From the NCBI GenBank assembly GCA_013166835.1, contig JABLTI010000016.1, positions 1-37,398 of the forward strand: a stretch of DNA of 37,398 nt, read 5' to 3'. The position numbers and the translations under genes were made by a program. The DNA comes from Promethearchaeati archaeon. Its GTDB lineage: Archaea > Asgardarchaeota > Heimdallarchaeia > JABLTI01. Shown here piece after piece: positions 8,880 through 18,053 of the stretch; position 1 is the first letter of the stretch; each line of letters opens with the position of its first letter. The notes below the pieces were generated by a model that saw only the letters and a list, made by a program, of their open reading frames with translations, was not told where the DNA came from and searched no databases.

Positions 8880-9926
8880 TTAAACCATTTTCCATGAAAT
8901 CATTTCATCTTTTTTAATATCAGCTCTAGTTTTACGACCTATTATAATTTTCCAGTATTTAGGAGATATACCTATTCCGGGTCGTTTTACAGCAAGCATG
9001 TCTTCAGTTATTATAGTCCCTTTTGGTATATCTATTGCAGCGGTAATACTTTTGCGAGCAACTTCTTTTATTGGGATTTCTGATTGGAGTAATTTTTTAA
9101 CTGGACTTCCAAGTGATGTTTCTATATTTCTAATTCCATCAATCATTGATTTCATCTCTTTAGGTTCAAGAGATGCTTTATGATCAGGACCAATCATATT
9201 CTTGTCTAGTGTGAAATGTTTCTCGATTAACTCAGCTCCCAATGCAACTGCTGCTAAGGGGGCAGCGATGCCAAGAGTGTGATCTGAAAAACCTATTGGA
9301 ATATCAAATGCTTGTTGGAAAGTTTGCATTACTCGCAAATTAACATCTTCGAAATTTGCAGGATAGCTTGTTACACAATGCAGTAAAGCAATCTCTTTAC
9401 ATCCTCCTTCTCGCAACCAGTTTAAAGAATCCACAATTTCTCCTAAAGTTGACATTCCGGAAGAGAGAATTACAGGTTTTTCATATTTAGCTATTTGTTT
9501 TAAAAGAGGATAATTGTCAATATCACTTGAACCAATTTTATATGCAGAAGTTCCTAATTCTTCAAGAATGCTAGCAGTTTCAAAACCATACGGAGTAGAA
9601 AAATACTCAATAAGTTTTTTACTGCAGTAATTGAAAATTTCTCTTGTTTCTTCCTTATTCAACTCTAACTTCTTCAACATATCTAATTGTGATTCTTCTT
9701 TATTAGCAAGCTCTTTCTGATATTCTGCTTTGGGAGCTTCTTTAGTAGCGAGTTTTTCTGCTTTGAAGGTTTGAAACTTTATAGCACTTGCACCAAATTC
9801 AACAGCTGCATCGATCATTTTTTTGGCAATATTGATGTCTCCATTGTGATTAACTCCTGCTTCAGCAATAACAAAAACAGGTGAATCTCCACCAATCTTA
9901 GTTTTTCCTATTTTGAATTCTTTCAC
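8880..9926 (-). CDS. neuB: NeuB/LegI-type nonulosonic acid synthase
   Basis: A canonical NeuB-family synthase of 348 residues that condenses an N-acyl-mannosamine-type sugar with phosphoenolpyruvate. All family blocks are present: AEAGVNHNGD, AIKFQTFKAEKL, EYFSTPYG, YKIGSSDI, SSGMSTLGEI, GFSDHTLG and EKHFTLDKNMIGPDH. The C-terminal SAF domain starts near ARKSITAAIDIPKGTIIT. The start is GTG, with AAGGA seven bases upstream (around 9934-9938). An overlapping ATG there opens another frame. It is first in the neuB-neuC-neuD operon. The motif set fits sialic or legionaminic acid synthase; which sugar it uses is not decidable here. Confidence 0.94.
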   Translation of the reverse strand: MKEFKIGKTKIGGDSPVFVIAEAGVNHNGDINIAKKMIDAAVEFGASAIKFQTFKAEKLATKEAPKAEYQKELANKEESQLDMLKKLELNKEETREIFNYCSKKLIEYFSTPYGFETASILEELGTSAYKIGSSDIDNYPLLKQIAKYEKPVILSSGMSTLGEIVDSLNWLREGGCKEIALLHCVTSYPANFEDVNLRVMQTFQQAFDIPIGFSDHTLGIAAPLAAVALGAELIEKHFTLDKNMIGPDHKASLEPKEMKSMIDGIRNIETSLGSPVKKLLQSEIPIKEVARKSITAAIDIPKGTIITEDMLAVKRPGIGISPKYWKIIIGRKTRADIKKDEMISWKMV

Positions 9927-10170
9927 TTGTCCATCCTTCTTAATTCATTTAATGAAATTAATTACTATTTACTATCAATTGATTTTTAATTTTTCCAATA
10001 TAAGTAATGAATTATTCATACATAATTAAATTAAAAGATTTTGAAATATAAGGATGTTGAACTGAGAGAAATTACAAATTTATCTAAGAGTGAATTTTTT
10101 GAGTTAGTGATGATATTTTTGGAATAAGATTTTTCTCTCAACTCTATATCCATGATTCTTTATTATTAAA
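9927..10170. other. Intergenic region, promoter side of neuB
   Basis: This 244-base, very AT-rich gap follows the membrane-protein gene and precedes neuB on the - strand. It must hold the neuB promoter, but no TATA box stands out. On the + strand, 10041-10127 is a 28-codon frame from UUG with a somewhat protein-like translation (LREITNLSKSEFFELVMIFL). It could be a relic, but I would not call it a gene. Confidence 0.4.
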
Positions 10171-10818
10171 TCAATTTTTCTTCTTTACATTTTTAAGATA
10201 TTTTTCGAAATCAGCTAAAAACTCATCGATATCTACAATTTCTTCTGAATCGATATAGGATTCTAGTATAAGATGTGATAATTTTTTCAGTTTTTTAGCT
10301 TGTTCTTGAAAATCTGAATCTTCAACTGAAAGTGAAACATAATGTGTTAGCTGTTGCTTAATTAGTTCTTCCCCTTCAATCTCAATATCTAATTTCTTAG
10401 CAATCTGATTTAATGCTGTAAAAATATAAGTGAACCAACTGATTGTGCTATTAAATTCTTTTGGTGATGGGACATATGTGTATGGATTTCTAGAAACAGT
10501 AACAGTTCCTGTCTGTGCCCATAATCTAAGAAATTTATCATATAAGTAACCACCCATCATAAAAACGATTAAAATTAATATTGTTAAGAAGAATTCTCCA
10601 CGCCAAAAACCTTGATCTCTAAACCAAGGGATTTTTGACACATAACTTACCGCAAGTAATGCTGCAAAAGTTAGTAAACCAAAAATAGCTCTTGATTGAT
10701 CGAGTCTAAAACGCCACTTCATAGCTAAAAGCTTAAACCATGTCCAGAAAGTCTTACCAGAAAATTTTGCTTTTTTTTCTTCTTTTACAGACTCAATATT
10801 GGATTCTTTTTTTGTCAT
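10171..10818 (-). CDS. Two-helix membrane protein with acidic cytosolic tail, unknown function
   Basis: I do not recognise a family. The N-terminus is strongly basic. Two hydrophobic segments follow, about residues 44-60 and 74-93, and then roughly 120 soluble residues rich in Lys, Glu and Asp. The short connecting loop (KIPWFRDQGFWRGE) suggests a hairpin with both ends in the cytosol. The frame extends to a UUG at 10830, but the ATG at 10818 with GGGA six bases before it is the better start, giving 215 residues. It lies between the neu operon and wecB in the same direction, so a role in envelope glycan assembly is possible. Nothing in the protein itself shows this. Confidence 0.72.
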   Translation of the reverse strand: MTKKESNIESVKEEKKAKFSGKTFWTWFKLLAMKWRFRLDQSRAIFGLLTFAALLAVSYVSKIPWFRDQGFWRGEFFLTILILIVFMMGGYLYDKFLRLWAQTGTVTVSRNPYTYVPSPKEFNSTISWFTYIFTALNQIAKKLDIEIEGEELIKQQLTHYVSLSVEDSDFQEQAKKLKKLSHLILESYIDSEEIVDIDEFLADFEKYLKNVKKKN

Positions 10819-10901
10819 CTTTATTCCCAAGAAATCAGTAATTCTGTTATTTAAAATTCTTATTACAGTTTATTATAAAAGGTGTAAAGTCGAAAATCAA
10901 C

Positions 10902-11954
10902 CTAAACAGAGTTATTTAGAATTTTTATAATTCTTTTACTTGTATCTTTGAATCCATAAAGATTTTCTGAATATTGTATCTTTTTAGTGAGCATATATTC
11001 TACTTTCCCAGTAATTTCAGATGGATTTGCTAATATATTACCTCCCATTTCAATGGTTTCAATCCATTCAGTTGTATCTCTAACAGTAATGCAAGGAATC
11101 CTATTCCAATAAGCTTCTTTTTGAACTCCACCTGAATCAGTGATAACTGCTCGTGCTTTCTTCAGTAGATATGAAAATTCTAGGAAACCTAGAGGTTCAA
11201 TAATAGTAACTTGTTTTTGTATTTCTGCTAAAACACCGATTTCTACTAATTTGTTCCTCGTCCGTGGGTGTAATGGAATAATTACATCATGCTTTATCTT
11301 GCAAATTTCTTTTATTATTTGAAGTAATTTCTTATTTGTCGTATTTTCAGCTCGATGAATTGTGGTTAATATAAATTCATCTGGAATAGCTATTTGTAGA
11401 GTAACGGCATTAATTTCATTATCTAGCATTTTAGCTAATTCAAACATTGTATCTCCTACTTTATACACACCATTTGTTATGCCTTCTTTTTCTAAATTAT
11501 TCACTGCTGAATCAGAAGGACAAAACAATAGATTAGAACAGTGATCTGTTAAAATTCGATTAATTTCTTCTGGCATGTTTTTATCATAACTTCTTAATCC
11601 AGCTTCCAAATGTGCAACAACTATATGCTGTTTTGTAGCAGCTAATGCTCCACCTAATGTAGAATTTGTATCCCCTGGAACAATGACTATGTCTGGTTCC
11701 TCTTTATTTAGAACATCTTCAATGCCATGTAAAATTTGCCCAGTTTGTTGTCCATGAGAACTCGAGCCAACATTTAGATTATAATCTGGTTTATCTGGAT
11801 ATAACTCTTTGAAGAAGACATCAGACATGTTACTATCATAGTGTTGTCCAGTATGAACAATTAGACTCTCATGTTTTGTATTTCTAAGTGCTTTAATCAA
11901 AGGATACATTTTAATGAAATTAGGGCGTGCTCCAACAACAGATATAATTTTCAT
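10902..11954 (-). CDS. wecB: WecB-type non-hydrolysing UDP-GlcNAc 2-epimerase
   Basis: A 350-residue enzyme that interconverts UDP-GlcNAc and UDP-ManNAc. The N-terminal GARPNFIKMYPLI, central HLEAGLRSYDKNMPEEINR and C-terminal TDSGGVQKEAYW are diagnostic of the non-hydrolysing branch, which separates it from NeuC at 8849. Its length and N-terminus match archaeal WecB proteins used for ManNAc-containing surface sugars. ATG start; ribosome site weak. It diverges from the flavoprotein gene at 12127, with 172 bases between the two starts for both promoters. It may feed ManNAc derivatives into the nonulosonic pathway or supply UDP-ManNAc(A) for another glycan. Confidence 0.93.
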   Translation of the reverse strand: MKIISVVGARPNFIKMYPLIKALRNTKHESLIVHTGQHYDSNMSDVFFKELYPDKPDYNLNVGSSSHGQQTGQILHGIEDVLNKEEPDIVIVPGDTNSTLGGALAATKQHIVVAHLEAGLRSYDKNMPEEINRILTDHCSNLLFCPSDSAVNNLEKEGITNGVYKVGDTMFELAKMLDNEINAVTLQIAIPDEFILTTIHRAENTTNKKLLQIIKEICKIKHDVIIPLHPRTRNKLVEIGVLAEIQKQVTIIEPLGFLEFSYLLKKARAVITDSGGVQKEAYWNRIPCITVRDTTEWIETIEMGGNILANPSEITGKVEYMLTKKIQYSENLYGFKDTSKRIIKILNNSV

Positions 11955-12126
11955 AATATCTCAACTTAGAGTAAATTATCTTGTTTGAATTTTAATATTT
12001 TTGAGGAAATAAGAAAAAGCGAAGAATTAATTAGACTATAATAACCTTTTCTGCTTTTTTTTGCTCATAATTTAATCCTTAATACTTAATATTCATGTAA
12101 CTAATCGTAAGTTGGTGAAAGAAAAT

Positions 12127-13560
12127 ATGCAAGAGTATGATATAATTGCTATAGGAACTGGTTCAGCTATGAATATTATTTCTGCAGTATCACAAGCGAA
12201 TCCTGATTTAAAAATTGCTGTGATTGATAAGGATGAACCTGGAGGGATTTGTCTAACTAAGGGATGTATACCTACAAAGATCTTGTTATATCCTGCTGAA
12301 GTAATTAGAACTATTCAGAGAGCAGGAATATTTGGCATAGACGTTGATATTAAAAAAATTGATTTTAAATTTGTCATGGAGAGAATGCGAGAGATAATTG
12401 GAGAGGATATGAGTAATATAAAAGAAGGATTATCACAAACTCCAGATTTAGATTATTATCAGGAAACAGCAGAATTTATTGATAATTATACTTTGAAAGT
12501 AGGAGATAAGAAAATCAAAGGAAAACAAATTCTGCTTTGTACAGGATCAAAACCTACCATTCCAAATATTAAGGGACTGGATAAAATAGACTATCACACA
12601 AGCGATAGTATATTGCAAATAAGTGAATTACCTCGCAGCATCTGTATTGTTGGAGGTGGGTATATTGCAGCTGAATACGGGCACTTTTTCTCTGCCATGA
12701 GCAGCAATGTATCAATCATAGGTCGCAATCCACAATTTCTACCACAAGGAGAACCAGAAGTTTCTGCTTTAGCTAAAAAAGAACTTGGAAAACATATGAT
12801 GATTTATACAGATTCAGAGGTTCGAGAGGTAGAAAAAGAATCAGATGGAAGAGTGAAAATTATAGCTGTTAACAGAGAAACAAATGAGAAAGTAGAAGTA
12901 ATCGCTGATGAACTCTTTATAGCCGCTGGTAGAAGTTCAAATGCAGATATTTTACATCCAGAAAAAAGTGGTGTTTTAACAGATGAAGATGGTTGGATTT
13001 TAACTAACGCTTTAATGGAAACTTCTAAGAAAAACATCTATGCTTTTGGAGATGCAAATGGAAAGTACTTATTCAAGCATGCTGCAAATTATGAAAGTCA
13101 AGTTGCTTATTACAATGCGATTCACAATCGAGGTTACAAGGCGAGTTATCATGCTATTCCAAGTGCAGTGTTTACTGACCCAGAAATTGCTAGTGTTGGC
13201 ATGGGAGAACTGGACGCAATTAATGAATTTGGAAAAGAAGAAGTATTAATTGGCTTTCAAAGATATCAAGACACTGCAAAAGGTATTGCTATGGTGGTAA
13301 AGGATTTCTTTGTTAAAATCATTGTCAAGAAAGAATCTATGGAAATATTGGGAGCACATATTATTGGTCCTTTTGCTTCAGTTTTGATTCAAGAGATCAT
13401 AACTTTGATGTACACTCCTGAGAGAACTGCGGTTCCAATATTCCAAGGAATGCATATTCATCCTGCTTTGAATGAAGTTGTAGAACGAGCTGTAGGAAAT
13501 CTTATGCCTATTGATCATTATCATCATTTCATTCAACACATTGGTTTACCGGAGAAATAA
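12127..13560 (+). CDS. Dihydrolipoamide-dehydrogenase-like FAD disulfide oxidoreductase
   Basis: A class I pyridine nucleotide-disulfide oxidoreductase. IIAIGTGSAMN binds FAD. GGICLTKGCIPTK carries the redox-active CxxxxC pair (Cys42 and Cys47 from this start). VGGGYIAAEYGHFFS is the NAD(P)-binding loop, and HIHPALNE near the C-terminus supplies the His-Glu dyad. The frame is open from a UUG at 12112. The ATG at 12127 has GGTGA (12114-12118) eight bases before it, so I place the start there (477 residues). No 2-oxoacid dehydrogenase E1, E2 or lipoyl domain is next to it. It may serve a distant complex, a glycine-cleavage-type system or another disulfide substrate. The family is certain and the substrate is not. 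Confidence 0.85.
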   Translation: MQEYDIIAIGTGSAMNIISAVSQANPDLKIAVIDKDEPGGICLTKGCIPTKILLYPAEVIRTIQRAGIFGIDVDIKKIDFKFVMERMREIIGEDMSNIKEGLSQTPDLDYYQETAEFIDNYTLKVGDKKIKGKQILLCTGSKPTIPNIKGLDKIDYHTSDSILQISELPRSICIVGGGYIAAEYGHFFSAMSSNVSIIGRNPQFLPQGEPEVSALAKKELGKHMMIYTDSEVREVEKESDGRVKIIAVNRETNEKVEVIADELFIAAGRSSNADILHPEKSGVLTDEDGWILTNALMETSKKNIYAFGDANGKYLFKHAANYESQVAYYNAIHNRGYKASYHAIPSAVFTDPEIASVGMGELDAINEFGKEEVLIGFQRYQDTAKGIAMVVKDFFVKIIVKKESMEILGAHIIGPFASVLIQEIITLMYTPERTAVPIFQGMHIHPALNEVVERAVGNLMPIDHYHHFIQHIGLPEK

Positions 13561-13630
13561 CACAAAGAAGAATTAAAATCAATGAAAAAGGTTTTAAAAA
13601 AAATATCCAGTTTAAGGTAGAGGATTTCCT

Positions 13631-15247
13631 TTGAGCAAAACAACAAAAGTAGAAACTAAAAGTGATTTAGTGCCATCTAATGAAAATCGTTTGTCAAAAT
13701 ATTCCCTTGTCATAGATTTGTTCAGCATGACAACATTAGCATTATTGATTTCTGTTCTAATGATTATGCATAAGAAATTCAGTGGTGCAATGTATGAGAA
13801 CTGGGTAATCATTGTTGTAGGGTTAAGCCTAGAATTATTTTTCATTGGGTTAGCTGTTTTGGACTCTATAAGGAAGAATCCCTTAGAAAGAATGTTTGGT
13901 TCTAGAATTTTCACTTTGCCAGTATTTACAATCACAGTTTTGGTAATCACAGCAATATTCTGGGGCAGAGCTGAGCAATTAGCTATTGTCTATGGTGCTA
14001 TTTGTGGTGGATTTGCAGGATATTTGGCTGGGGCACTAGCTTATGGAAATTTCTTTGTGAAGATTAAAGACTTTGTTTTCCGCATTGTTTTTGGCGGATG
14101 GATTGGTGTTTCAATCGGAGCAATTTTTGGTGCACTTTTTGCAGGATTAATTAATCCCTTGTTTGAAGAGGTTTTTGCAGGAATCTTCATGGGTTTCTGG
14201 GGAGGTGCAATTGTCTCAGGACCTCTTGCGGTAATTCTCTTTGTAGTTCTTGAAAAAAATATCAGTTTTAGAAATTTCTTTTCAAAATTACTGGTTTATG
14301 ATGTATACAGAAAGGTAAAAGCAAGCACAGAAGAAGTTCTTGTCAAAGCTGTAAATGATGATTCAAAAATCATAACCAAGTATCTTTCTGATCTTGAGCT
14401 TTTGACTGTAAGTGAAGACATTGATGAAACAAAAGAAAGTGAAGATGAATCTTTCTGGGAAAAGTTTCTGAGAATATTCTTGTATATTATTTTCTTAATC
14501 AATCCATGGGAAATTGAAAACGAAACTATTAGAGTTAATGCCTATAAAGATATTTTTGCCTTGTATTTCTCAGAGAAATACCTCGAATCACTTGATCAAA
14601 GTACAAAAGGGATTGCTGTGGAGAAATATCAAACTGAATCTGATACAGGAAGTAAATTACGAGAAACAATAATACACTCACTTGAATGCTTACCAATTGA
14701 AAGATCCAAAGATATGATCCTACATTCATTAAATGATCCAAGTTGTCAAGTTATAATTACAGCAATTAAAACTGTAGGGAATTTGAAGATGAAAGAGGTA
14801 GTGCCACATTTACAAGTTATTCAATTTGGTGAATTTTCTGGTTGCTGGGAATCAAAAACAAATAAGGCAATTGCAAAGAAACTAATAACTAACGCTAACA
14901 ATGCTCTTTCAAAAATATTCGAACACCCGATAACTGAATTGGAAAAACTAGCTGGAAAGATAATTTATACAAACAAAGATTCCTATGATTCTACAACTGA
15001 TTTAATTCCTGATGGACTTATTCTAACACAAGATGATATTATTCAATTATATCATTTACTAATTGATGGTTATAAGGCGTCTCAAAAAAAGGCAGACGTA
15101 ACAAGAGATCAAATCCTTGATATAGTTAGCTATATAGCAATAAGATTACCTCCAGAGGAATTGAAACCTTTTGTAAAGAGATTGTATAAAGAAGGATTGA
15201 AAAATTTGGCAAAGAAAATTGAAAAATACGAAGATGTCTTTGTTTAG
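13631..15247 (+). CDS. Six-helix membrane protein with soluble HEAT-like C-terminal domain
   Basis: The first 210 residues contain about six hydrophobic segments (25-46, 58-79, 93-111, 117-138, 150-172, 182-207). The last three are unusually Gly-rich (GAICGGFAGYLAGALAYG, GGWIGVSIGAIFGALFAG), suggesting tight helix packing. The remaining 330 residues are soluble. Around residues 330-400, paired helices such as LRETIIHSLECLP and IITAIKTVGNLKMKEVVPHL look like HEAT repeats. The start is UUG at 13631 with AGAGG about seven bases upstream. I recognise no named family and no catalytic motif. It could be a membrane scaffold or sensor. Its + strand neighbours share no obvious pathway with it. Confidence 0.75.
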   Translation: MSKTTKVETKSDLVPSNENRLSKYSLVIDLFSMTTLALLISVLMIMHKKFSGAMYENWVIIVVGLSLELFFIGLAVLDSIRKNPLERMFGSRIFTLPVFTITVLVITAIFWGRAEQLAIVYGAICGGFAGYLAGALAYGNFFVKIKDFVFRIVFGGWIGVSIGAIFGALFAGLINPLFEEVFAGIFMGFWGGAIVSGPLAVILFVVLEKNISFRNFFSKLLVYDVYRKVKASTEEVLVKAVNDDSKIITKYLSDLELLTVSEDIDETKESEDESFWEKFLRIFLYIIFLINPWEIENETIRVNAYKDIFALYFSEKYLESLDQSTKGIAVEKYQTESDTGSKLRETIIHSLECLPIERSKDMILHSLNDPSCQVIITAIKTVGNLKMKEVVPHLQVIQFGEFSGCWESKTNKAIAKKLITNANNALSKIFEHPITELEKLAGKIIYTNKDSYDSTTDLIPDGLILTQDDIIQLYHLLIDGYKASQKKADVTRDQILDIVSYIAIRLPPEELKPFVKRLYKEGLKNLAKKIEKYEDVFV

Positions 15248-15321
15248 TTTTGATTTCTATTTCGATATTCACTTGCAAATCATTTTAATTCTTCATAGAT
15301 AGTTTATTGTTAGATATATTT

Positions 15322-15328
15322 GAGGTGA
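15322..15328 (+). promoter_or_regulatory. Shine-Dalgarno GAGGTGA fixing a GTG start
   Basis: A full anti-16S match lies five bases before GTG 15334, inside the frame that is open from UUG 15307. It shows that the amidohydrolase begins at 15334. Confidence 0.75.
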
Positions 15329-15333
15329 GTCTT

Positions 15334-16761
15334 GTGAATATCGCAATTATAAATACAAGAATACTATCTTTTAGAGGAAATAATCTTGGTATTATTGATA
15401 ATGGTGCAATTGGCATAACAGATAATCATATCTCGTTTGTTGGTACTATGGAGAAATTCAACAAACAGGATGCAGATATTGTAATAAACGGCGACAATCA
15501 CGTAACAATGCCAGGATTGGTTAATGCTCATATACATACTGGCTCAACGCTACTTAGAGGGGGAGCACAAGACTTACCAGAAATAGAGTGGATGAATAAA
15601 GGGATTGGACCTATTGGTAGACACATGAAACCTGAGGATGCTATAGTTGGTTCCAAGCTTGGTGTCTTGGAGGGATTAAAATCTGGCACAACAACCTTTG
15701 CAGAATATACTTCAAATGTTTCAAATCTTGTAAATCATGTCTATCTTCCTTTTGGTGCTCGAGTAGTTGCTACTGAAACCATAAATGAAGTAAGCCCAAA
15801 AAGGGATCATTTGAAACCAACTGATCTATATGAATTCGATCGACAGAAAGGAGAAACAGCTTTCAAAAGAGCTAGTGAATTATTCAAGAAATACCAAGAT
15901 GAAGAATTAGTAAGTTGCATGTATGGTCCACAAGCGCTAGATATGATTTCAATAGAATTACTAAAGAGTATACAAGAAGAAGCAAAAAGCAGAGAAAGTG
16001 GTATTCATATTCATGTTGCACAAGGACAACGAGAAAGACTACAAATCATTGAGAGATTCGGGAAAGATGCTTCAACTGTAAAAATTCTTGAAAAGAATGA
16101 GCTACTAGATGAGAATCTCTTAGGGGCTCACTGTCATGACACTAGTGAAGCTGAAAGAGCACTCATGGTTAAAAGGGGAGTGAAAATGGTTGGGTGTCCT
16201 AGTTCTATCAGCATGATTGATGGGATAGTTCCCCCCATTGGTCACTTTGTAGCTTTAGGTGGCAAGGTAGGTATTGGTTCTGATCAAGCTCCCGGACCCG
16301 GATTACATAACATGTTTTGCGAAATGCGAACCATAAGTAATCTTACAAAGGTAATAATGAAAGATCCAACTGTTCTTCCAGCTTGGGAAGTCCTACAAAT
16401 TGCTACAGTAGGTGGCGCCCAAATTCTTGGCCTTGATAAAAAAATAGGAACACTAGAGGTTGGAAAACAAGCTGATATAATAATGGTCAATCTGAATTCT
16501 CTGAATCTTGCCCCTGCAGTTTCAAAACCATTTAGAAATTACATTCCAAATTTGGTTTACTCCTCAACTGGATATGAAGTTGAGAATGTAATAATTAATG
16601 GTAAAATGATTATCGAAAATAATGAATTCGTATCAATTAATACCGATGAAATATTGAAAGAAGCAAACAAAAGAGCGGAAAGGATTTTCAGTGATGCAAC
16701 AGATGACTGGATAAAAGCAGGATCTAAACTTGTAAAAGATGTAGAAGACGGTTTTCTCTAA
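15334..16761 (+). CDS. TRZ/ATZ-family amidohydrolase (MTA/SAH deaminase-like)
   Basis: A metal-dependent hydrolase of the chlorohydrolase and 5-methylthioadenosine/S-adenosylhomocysteine deaminase group, 475 residues. Metal and catalytic ligands are visible in order: HIH in NAHIHTGSTLLRG, His in IHVAQG, His in GAHCHDT, and Asp in GIGSDQAPG. The C-terminal KIGTLEVGKQADIIMV is the typical composite beta domain. The usual GTD(G) block reads GSDQAPGPGLHN here. That departs from classical MTA/SAH deaminases, so other deaminations or dechlorination-like reactions (guanine, cytosine or s-triazine-type substrates) are possible. The stop is 19 bases from the stop of the convergent small membrane gene, with a hairpin between. 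Confidence 0.87.
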   Translation: MNIAIINTRILSFRGNNLGIIDNGAIGITDNHISFVGTMEKFNKQDADIVINGDNHVTMPGLVNAHIHTGSTLLRGGAQDLPEIEWMNKGIGPIGRHMKPEDAIVGSKLGVLEGLKSGTTTFAEYTSNVSNLVNHVYLPFGARVVATETINEVSPKRDHLKPTDLYEFDRQKGETAFKRASELFKKYQDEELVSCMYGPQALDMISIELLKSIQEEAKSRESGIHIHVAQGQRERLQIIERFGKDASTVKILEKNELLDENLLGAHCHDTSEAERALMVKRGVKMVGCPSSISMIDGIVPPIGHFVALGGKVGIGSDQAPGPGLHNMFCEMRTISNLTKVIMKDPTVLPAWEVLQIATVGGAQILGLDKKIGTLEVGKQADIIMVNLNSLNLAPAVSKPFRNYIPNLVYSSTGYEVENVIINGKMIIENNEFVSINTDEILKEANKRAERIFSDATDDWIKAGSKLVKDVEDGFL

Positions 16762-16770
16762 TGCTCTCTT

Positions 16771-16792
16771 CTCCCATCATTTATAATGGGGG
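16771..16792. terminator. Hairpin at a convergent gene junction
   Basis: CCCAT (16773-16777) and ATGGG (16786-16790) pair around an eight-base loop and extend outward by a U-G and a C-G pair. The stem falls exactly between the stops of two convergent genes, where a bidirectional terminator would be useful. No long U-run follows on the + strand, so function is uncertain. Confidence 0.35.
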
Positions 16793-17260
16793 ATTTGCAG
16801 TTTCATAATTAGCCGCATAAATTCGATATGTTTGTTTTCTTTGTGTCTCTCGAATTTGGAGTGTAAATTCATCTAAATTATCATACCAAGTTTTCTGTGG
16901 CTTGTTTTCATCTTTTTCATTTACGTTTCGTTCATCATATCGAAATCTGAGATACTCACCAAAAGTCATATTGTAGGGAGTAAGATAAAATTTCTTTACG
17001 AAAATTTGAATGGCTAGTATTTGAAAGAATGCTATGAGAGATCCTAGAATGATGAAAGGCCACAATTGGAAATTTTGAACTATAGTGAAGTAAATAAGAA
17101 TCGGAATAGAAGTAATTGCTACGAGAAGTACTGGAACTGCAATAATTATAAACCCAATTTCGAATATGTAAAAATTACTTTTATAGAATTTCTCTTTAAT
17201 CGCAATACTTCTAAGACTAGATTTTTCTGTCTTCTTTTTTCTTTCAGAACGCAGCTTCAT
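16781..17260 (-). CDS. Small two-helix membrane protein, unknown function
   Basis: A 159-residue protein with a very basic N-terminus (KLRSERKKKTEKSSLR). Two hydrophobic segments (about 33-58 and 64-86) are followed by a polar C-terminal tail with WYDNLDEFTLQIRETQ. The frame continues three codons upstream to a UUG at 17269, but the ATG at 17260 is the simpler start. No family or motif is recognised. It is transcribed divergently from the four-helix membrane gene at 17447. The shared 186-base region contains AT-rich promoter-like sequence. Confidence 0.6.
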   Translation of the reverse strand: MKLRSERKKKTEKSSLRSIAIKEKFYKSNFYIFEIGFIIIAVPVLLVAITSIPILIYFTIVQNFQLWPFIILGSLIAFFQILAIQIFVKKFYLTPYNMTFGEYLRFRYDERNVNEKDENKPQKTWYDNLDEFTLQIRETQRKQTYRIYAANYETANPPL

Positions 17261-17378
17261 CGAATTCAATCAAGTAAACCTTCCATACTACTAACTGTTA
17301 TTGCTTGATATTTCCTTTTTATTTTATCGATTAGAATTATAAATAAAATAGGTAATTTCATATTTATTTTATAAGAAA

Positions 17379-17386
17379 AATATATA
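17379..17386 (+). promoter_or_regulatory. Possible TATA box for the gene at 17447
   Basis: AATATATA lies about 60 bases before the UUG start, in the divergent gap 17261-17446. It is followed by a GAGGT ribosome site at 17433-17437. The position fits an archaeal promoter, but the region is AT-rich enough for chance matches. Confidence 0.3.
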
Positions 17387-17446
17387 TCATTATTGGTTCA
17401 TGAAAAATCAATCTATTCTAAACTCTTCAATTGAGGTAAATAGAAA

Positions 17447-18034
17447 TTGAATAGGTACAAGACAATTATTCCAACCATTAATTTCAAATTACATCTAATT
17501 TTATTCTTTGTAACAGGTACATTATGGGCACCGATCTACAATTTGCTATGTTTTCTAAGTCTTAACAAATTAGCGAAATTACCATTATCAGAGGGAGTTC
17601 CCTCACCTAAGAATTCTGCAATTGGTAATTTTCTGCTAGCACTATCTTTTATTGGAGCACCATTTGCTTTCTTCAGAAGATTCCAATTATTGAACAGCTA
17701 TATTGCTGAAATGAATTCCCATCTCAAACCTTTACCAAAAACTGAGGATGAAAATGGTAAAGAAATCATTCAAGAAAGATTGAATTGCATGAAGCCTGGG
17801 AGTTTTGTTGGGTTTGCTATAGTAACTTTCTTTCTAATTGGCATAATCGTAACTTCTTATATTTTGGTTTCCTTATTCATCGTGAGATACTCATCTTGGG
17901 GGAATGAAGCACTTCTAATCCTCTTACCATCAGGAATTGCTGCAACTTTTGTTGGGTTTGGTTTCAGTGTTCGAACTGCAAAAGAAGAACAAAAATGGGT
18001 GAAAGCATTCAATGCTTTAGCAGAAGAATTATGA
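17447..18034 (+). CDS. Four-helix membrane protein (DUF4234-like), unknown function
   Basis: A 195-residue protein starting at UUG with GAGGT nine bases upstream. Four hydrophobic stretches are visible: about 14-40, 58-76, 118-146 and 152-175. The first (LHLILFFVTGTLWAPIYNLL) and the GNFLLALSFIGAPFAFFRRF segment recall the small DUF4234 membrane family of bacteria and archaea. I hold that assignment only loosely. A polar loop of about 40 residues separates helices two and three. The gene ends 61 bases before a convergent oxidoreductase. Confidence 0.62.
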   Translation: MNRYKTIIPTINFKLHLILFFVTGTLWAPIYNLLCFLSLNKLAKLPLSEGVPSPKNSAIGNFLLALSFIGAPFAFFRRFQLLNSYIAEMNSHLKPLPKTEDENGKEIIQERLNCMKPGSFVGFAIVTFFLIGIIVTSYILVSLFIVRYSSWGNEALLILLPSGIAATFVGFGFSVRTAKEEQKWVKAFNALAEEL

Positions 18035-18053
18035 TTTAATTATAGAAAATTAA

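Noticed and set aside
10041..10127. 28-codon + strand frame with protein-like composition in the gap before neuB
   Set aside because: No ribosome site, no recognisable domain, and too short; at best a relic, so mentioned only in the gap entry.
12127..13560. A 2-oxoacid dehydrogenase complex formed with the E2-type gene at 34865
   Set aside because: The genes are 21 kb apart, the E2 protein has no lipoyl domain, and no E1 gene is present.
18007..18023. Palindromic AAAGCATT-C-AATGCTTT
   Set aside because: It lies inside coding sequence near the end of the membrane-protein gene and reads normally as protein; probably coincidence.
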